Source: Bacillota bacterium (GTDB taxonomy: Bacteria; Bacillota; Clostridia; Lachnospirales; Lachnospiraceae). From it: 64,000 nt of DNA. The notes under the pieces are model-generated. The model made no database searches, had not been told where the DNA came from, and worked only from the letters and a program-made list of their open reading frames with translations. The stretch covers positions 1 through 64,000 of the forward strand of contig JAEZMV010000012.1 in the NCBI GenBank assembly GCA_023414875.1. The letters are read 5' to 3'. The translations under genes were made by a program, and so were the position numbers. This document shows, one piece after another, positions 60,466 through 64,000 of this stretch; the stretch's first letter is position 1; each line of letters begins with the position of its first letter.

Positions 60466-61833
60466 TTGAGCGATCATAAAAAAGTTGTTAAATTTAAAAA
60501 ACGTAAAAGTATTAATATCGGAATTATTATATTTCTAATTTTGTTTTTATATATAGTAATTAATGTATATATTTACTTTACTAAAGATAAGCTTTCAATT
60601 TATGAGGTTCATGAAGGCACCACCGCCATCGAAAATCGAATTACCTCTCTTATTTTGAGAGATGAGAAGGTTATTTATTCCGAACAGGCGGGTTATATTT
60701 CGTATTATCAGAAAGATGGAGCACGGGTGGCTAAAAATGCAGCTATTTACTCAGTCAATGATACGGTTCCTATATATAATACTGCTTCAAATGCCGAAGA
60801 ATTAACAATAACCTTATCAAAAAAGAATCATGCTGAAATCAAACATGAAATAAGAAATTTTATAAGCACCTTTTCCTTGGACCAATATTCTGATGTCTAT
60901 GATTTTAAAGAAGATGCAGAGGGTACCGTACTGGATATTTTAAACAATAACCTACTTGGCGAGCAGGAGAATACTTCTGTTAATTCAAACGCTATACATA
61001 GTCAGGAAAGCGGAATCATTACCTACTATCTTGATAATTTTGAAACAATAATCCCGGGGAATGTGACAGGGGATATGTTTCAGCCGGATAATTACACAAA
61101 GACAAGCCTTAGGGCGGCAGACATTATAGAGCAAGGTAAGCCTGTTTATAAAATTATAACCTCTGATCGTTGGAATTTGGTATTACCTCTGACAAGTGAA
61201 CAATATGACAGATTATCAGGGAAAGAAAAAGTAACATTTACGGTTCTGGAAGATAATACTGAAATGACGGCAGGACTTACATTTTCACAGAATGGAGCCT
61301 ATGCAATACTACAATTAGATAAGTATGTATCCAGTTATGTTGATGATAGATTTTTAGACATCGAAATAGACTTTGATTCTGTCAAAGGGCTGAAAATTCC
61401 TAATACATCAATCGTTGAAAAGGATTTTTACCTGGTACCTATCGATTATTTTCCTAAGGGAGGTAATAGTTCGGATTACGGTCTGATCAAAGAGAATTAT
61501 AATGAGTCTGGAGAGTTAAGTTTTCAATTCATTCCCACTGAGATATATTATGAGGATGAGGATTACGCATATATCGATGCTCAGATGTTCACCGCAGGTA
61601 CCTGGGTTCGTTCAACTACAGAAGACTCAAACCGGTATCAATTATCAACTACGAAAAAACTTACCGGTGTTTACAATGTCAATTCGGGATATGCTGTTTT
61701 TAAACCGATAGATATTCTTTATACGGGTGATGAATACATTATCGTGAAAGATAATACTAAGAATGGACTTTCAGCATATGATCATATAGTCTTAGTTGGA
61801 TCTACGGCTGTTGAACAGGGAATAATCTATTAA
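60466..61833 (+). CDS. HlyD-like membrane fusion protein, function unknown
   Basis: Protein of 455 residues with a basic N-terminus (KKVVKFKKRKSIN), one helix (about 18-34), and an extracytoplasmic part with barrel-sandwich-like segments: SEQAGYISYYQKDGARVAKNAAIY near 65-88 and IVEKDFYLVP later. The pattern is that of HlyD-family efflux adaptors, as often annotated in this place before yggS-sepF in clostridia. No transporter gene is near. TTG start 7 bp after AGGAGGT. A wall or division role is suggested by context only. Confidence 0.7.
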   Translation: MSDHKKVVKFKKRKSINIGIIIFLILFLYIVINVYIYFTKDKLSIYEVHEGTTAIENRITSLILRDEKVIYSEQAGYISYYQKDGARVAKNAAIYSVNDTVPIYNTASNAEELTITLSKKNHAEIKHEIRNFISTFSLDQYSDVYDFKEDAEGTVLDILNNNLLGEQENTSVNSNAIHSQESGIITYYLDNFETIIPGNVTGDMFQPDNYTKTSLRAADIIEQGKPVYKIITSDRWNLVLPLTSEQYDRLSGKEKVTFTVLEDNTEMTAGLTFSQNGAYAILQLDKYVSSYVDDRFLDIEIDFDSVKGLKIPNTSIVEKDFYLVPIDYFPKGGNSSDYGLIKENYNESGELSFQFIPTEIYYEDEDYAYIDAQMFTAGTWVRSTTEDSNRYQLSTTKKLTGVYNVNSGYAVFKPIDILYTGDEYIIVKDNTKNGLSAYDHIVLVGSTAVEQGIIY

Positions 61834-61836
61834 GTT

Positions 61837-61875
61837 GTTCTTCCAATGTTTTAAGCTACATCAAAGATGCAGCAT
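61837..61875 (+). repeat. 39-bp dispersed hairpin repeat, copy 2
   Basis: Matches 23051-23089 at 34 of 39 positions. Here the stem is GCTACATC-AAA-GATGCAGC with one mismatch. It ends directly at the AGGAGG ribosome binding site of the next gene. Confidence 0.6.
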
Positions 61876-61891
61876 AGGAGGTTAATGAAGC

Positions 61892-62650
61892 ATGAAAGAA
61901 AATATTCAAGAGATTGAAAGCAGAATTCAAGCGGCCTGTGAAAGATCAGGAAGAAAACGCTCAGAGGTAACATTAATAGCAGTCAGTAAAACGAAGCCTA
62001 ATGAGATGCTGAAAGAGGCTTTTATGCTGGGAATGCGACACTTTGGAGAAAACAAAGTTCAGGAAATGGTTCAAAAGTATGAAGATTTATCCAGTGATTT
62101 TCAGGAACCTGTATATTGGCACCTGATCGGCCATCTTCAGCGAAATAAAGTAAAATATATCATTGATAAAGCCTTTTTGATTCATTCCGTTGATTCCTTA
62201 CGATTAGCAGAACAGATTGAAGAGGAAGCAGCAAAGAAAAATATAATATGTGATATTTTGATTGAGGTTAATATTGCAGATGAGGATACTAAGTTCGGAG
62301 TTAGTGCTTCGGACGCACTCTTGCTTATTAACGAAATTATTAAATTTAAGCATGTAAGGATTAGAGGACTTATGACCATTGCGCCATATGTTGATGATCC
62401 TGAAAAAAATAGGAAGTATTTTAAGAAATTGCGAGAATTATATGTTGACATCAAAACAAAAAACATTGATAATAATTGTAAAGGAAACATTTTGAATGAG
62501 ACCCAATTACCCATAAGCTTTTTAGAGAATTTTGATATTCTATCCATGGGTATGACAGGAGACTTTGAAGTCGCAATTGAAGAGGGTGCTACTATGGTTC
62601 GCGTAGGGACAGGCATTTTCGGTGAACGTGATTATACAAAAACAGTTTAG
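61892..62650 (+). CDS. YggS/YlmE family pyridoxal phosphate homeostasis protein
   Basis: PLP-binding alanine-racemase-fold protein without known catalysis that maintains PLP and amino-acid balance, 252 residues. PLP Lys in VTLIAVSKTKPNEM, HLIGHLQRNKVKYI, LIEVNIADEDTKFGV, and the phosphate site MGMTGDFEVAIEEGATMVRVG. AGGAGG ribosome binding site. Directly before sepF, the same order as ylmE-ylmF in Bacillus. Confidence 0.94.
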   Translation: MKENIQEIESRIQAACERSGRKRSEVTLIAVSKTKPNEMLKEAFMLGMRHFGENKVQEMVQKYEDLSSDFQEPVYWHLIGHLQRNKVKYIIDKAFLIHSVDSLRLAEQIEEEAAKKNIICDILIEVNIADEDTKFGVSASDALLLINEIIKFKHVRIRGLMTIAPYVDDPEKNRKYFKKLRELYVDIKTKNIDNNCKGNILNETQLPISFLENFDILSMGMTGDFEVAIEEGATMVRVGTGIFGERDYTKTV

Positions 62651-62674
62651 ATAATATAGATAGGAGAATGAAAA

Positions 62675-63247
62675 ATGTCTAATATTTTTAAGAATTTTTT
62701 AAATTCCATGAAATTGACCGAAGATGATGATGAATATGAAGAGTATCTTAACGAAGAGTCGGAGAAAGAAGAAAAGAAGGCTAGACGTTTAGAAAAGAAA
62801 GAAGCAAAGCACGAAAGATACGAGGAGACATTTAAGAGTCAGTCAGTTGCAGCTACATCTACACCAGTTGCAAATGACCTCAAAAAAGAAAGGGTGTCAA
62901 AAATGGAAAGAAGTACAGCAAGTAAGGTTGTACCAATCCGGTCTACTCCTAAGGGGCTTGAGGTTTGTATCATGAAACCCACCTCCTTTGAAGATTCTCA
63001 GGATATATGTGACATGCTTTTAACAGGTAGGGCAACCGTAATCAATTTAGAGGGTTTTGATGACAAATTAGCACAGAGAACTATGGATTTTATCTCCGGT
63101 TCCGTCTATGCTATTAACGGCAAATTACATCGAATCTCCAACTGTATCTTTATTGTTTCTCCGGATACCGTTGATATCTCAGGCGATTACCTGGATTTAA
63201 TTCAGGAAAACGGTTTTGAACCCCCAACCCTTCACTCCAAGTTCTAA
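62675..63247 (+). CDS. sepF: cell division protein SepF
   Basis: FtsZ membrane anchor and bundling protein, 190 residues. N-terminal amphipathic membrane helix (MSNIFKNFLNSMKLTEDD), a charged linker (about 15-90), and a C-terminal SepF domain with CIMKPTSFEDSQDICDMLL, ATVINLEGFDDKLAQRTMDF and IFIVSPDTVDIS. AGGAGA ribosome binding site. ylmG, which usually follows, is missing; ylmH comes next. Confidence 0.95.
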   Translation: MSNIFKNFLNSMKLTEDDDEYEEYLNEESEKEEKKARRLEKKEAKHERYEETFKSQSVAATSTPVANDLKKERVSKMERSTASKVVPIRSTPKGLEVCIMKPTSFEDSQDICDMLLTGRATVINLEGFDDKLAQRTMDFISGSVYAINGKLHRISNCIFIVSPDTVDISGDYLDLIQENGFEPPTLHSKF

Positions 63248-63250
63248 GCT

Positions 63251-64000
63251 ATGATGAATCTGGACAAGGACGAACAGTTATTACGAAGAAGACTACTTGA
63301 TTTGGCTAATACAGCATATACACGGGGTATCAATAGCTTTACTGACTTTTTGAACCTGAATGAACAGAACATATTTATAAGCCTCAAAAATGAATTACCA
63401 ATGATAAAGTATTTTGCTTACGGAGGTTTTAATGATGCCGAGAGGAAAATACTTTGTTTTTGTGGAAAGGAAAATACCTCAAATGCTGAGGAAATCATAT
63501 ATCCAATTGTATGCATTAAAGTGGTTCCTTTGAATCAGAAATTCAGTGACAGCCTTAATCATCGGGACTTTTTAGGGGCAGTTCTAAATCTTGGTCTTGA
63601 CCGAAGTAAAATCGGTGATATCCTAATCGATGAAAATGAAGGATATATTTTTGCTCATACCGGTATCAGTGAGTATATTACTGATCAACTGATAAAAGTG
63701 AAGCATACCATGGTGAAATCAACGCTCATTGACCGGAAGGATTTTAATTATAAGCCTAAACTGAAAGAGGTGGTCGGAACTGTCTCCTCTGTTCGTTTAG
63801 ACAGTATATTATCAGTTGCATTTAAGAGCTCCAGAAGCAGCTTATCCGGATTGATTGAAGGCGGTAAAGTCAGCGTTGGTGGTAAAGTTATATTGTCAAA
63901 TAGTTATGTGTTAAAAGAAAACGATGTTGTATCTGTTCGAGGCTATGGTAAGTTCATCTATGCCGGAACCTCTTATCAGACAAAGAAAGGAAGATACTCC
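63251..64000 (+). CDS. YlmH family RNA-binding S4 protein (cut by window edge)
   Basis: First 250 codons of a YlmH protein; the family is about 255-260 residues, so little is missing. N-terminal YlmH domain (IKYFAYGGFNDAERKILCF; RDFLGAVLNLGLDRSKIGDIL, as in homologues) and a C-terminal S4 RNA-binding domain SVRLDSILSVAFKSSRSSLSGLI-EGGKVSVGG. YlmH has been linked to ribosome rescue and division. It begins 3 bp after the sepF stop with no clear ribosome binding site, so translation is probably coupled. No stop codon before the edge. Confidence 0.9.
   Translation, partial: MMNLDKDEQLLRRRLLDLANTAYTRGINSFTDFLNLNEQNIFISLKNELPMIKYFAYGGFNDAERKILCFCGKENTSNAEEIIYPIVCIKVVPLNQKFSDSLNHRDFLGAVLNLGLDRSKIGDILIDENEGYIFAHTGISEYITDQLIKVKHTMVKSTLIDRKDFNYKPKLKEVVGTVSSVRLDSILSVAFKSSRSSLSGLIEGGKVSVGGKVILSNSYVLKENDVVSVRGYGKFIYAGTSYQTKKGRYS

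Overview
The window is chromosomal DNA from a low-GC, anaerobic, endospore-forming Firmicute, most likely a clostridium of the Lachnospiraceae (Lachnoclostridium/Anaerocolumna-like). The grounds are the gene families and gene order (ylxM-ffh-rpsP-khpA-rimM-trmD-rplS-lepB-rbgA-rnhB-yraN; mreBCD-PBP2-minCDE-rodA-mgsA), spoIVA, MinE used together with a sporulation gene, strong AGGAGG ribosome binding sites, several TTG starts, and a biotin-dependent transcarboxylase cluster. The assignment is an inference from content, not from a database match. Nearly everything is on the + strand. I saw no rRNA, tRNA, insertion sequence, phage gene or CRISPR array.

Layout. 1-5.5 kb: the start of an ABC-F ATPase (minus strand, cut by the window edge), a GNAT acetyltransferase, a membrane c-di-GMP enzyme with an extracytoplasmic ligand-binding domain, and a convergent iron-sulfur aldo/keto reductase. 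6-8.3 kb: an alpha/beta hydrolase paired with an HxxxDG acyltransferase. 8.5-13.2 kb: ftsY, threonine ammonia-lyase, recA (promoter and LexA box visible) and recX. 13.3-17.1 kb: a four-gene carboxyltransferase operon (12S-like, OadG-like, biotin carrier, 5S-like) closed by a strong terminator. 17.5-19.5 kb: a hybrid histidine kinase plus a separate Hpt protein. 19.9-29.3 kb: the SRP/ribosome-maturation cluster with a DHFR gene inserted between khpA and rimM. 29.6-34 kb: DUF512 radical-SAM protein, der, plsY, gpsA. 34.2-38.1 kb: inositol-phosphatase-like gene, spoIVA, an SH3-NlpC/P60 wall hydrolase. 38.3-48.5 kb: membrane MutS-related ATPase, rnhA, mutS, mutL, miaA, a methionine gamma-lyase-like gene, a DUF4321 protein. 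48.6-59.3 kb: radC, mreB, mreC, mreD, PBP2, minC, minD, minE, rodA, mgsA, D-Ala-D-Ala carboxypeptidase lipoprotein. 59.5-64 kb: a small P-loop protein, a DUF378 protein, a HlyD-like membrane protein, the YggS-type PLP protein, sepF, and ylmH (cut by the window edge).

Most genes are conserved housekeeping genes: protein targeting, ribosome assembly, DNA repair, and cell elongation and division. I found no clearly new multi-gene defence or mobile system. The less usual signals are mostly non-coding. They include a 25-bp tandem repeat in front of radC that reiterates the Shine-Dalgarno sequence together with its own complement, with a related arrangement before minD; a perfect 13-bp inverted repeat over the start of the ylxM-ffh transcript; a 39-bp hairpin repeat found upstream of both rimM and the yggS-type gene; and a 108-bp nested hairpin before the methionine gamma-lyase-like gene. 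Among proteins, the transcarboxylase set without a pump subunit, the membrane-anchored MutS homologue beside mutSL, PBP2 with a roughly 250-residue insert, and an aldo/keto reductase with a substituted catalytic histidine deserve attention.
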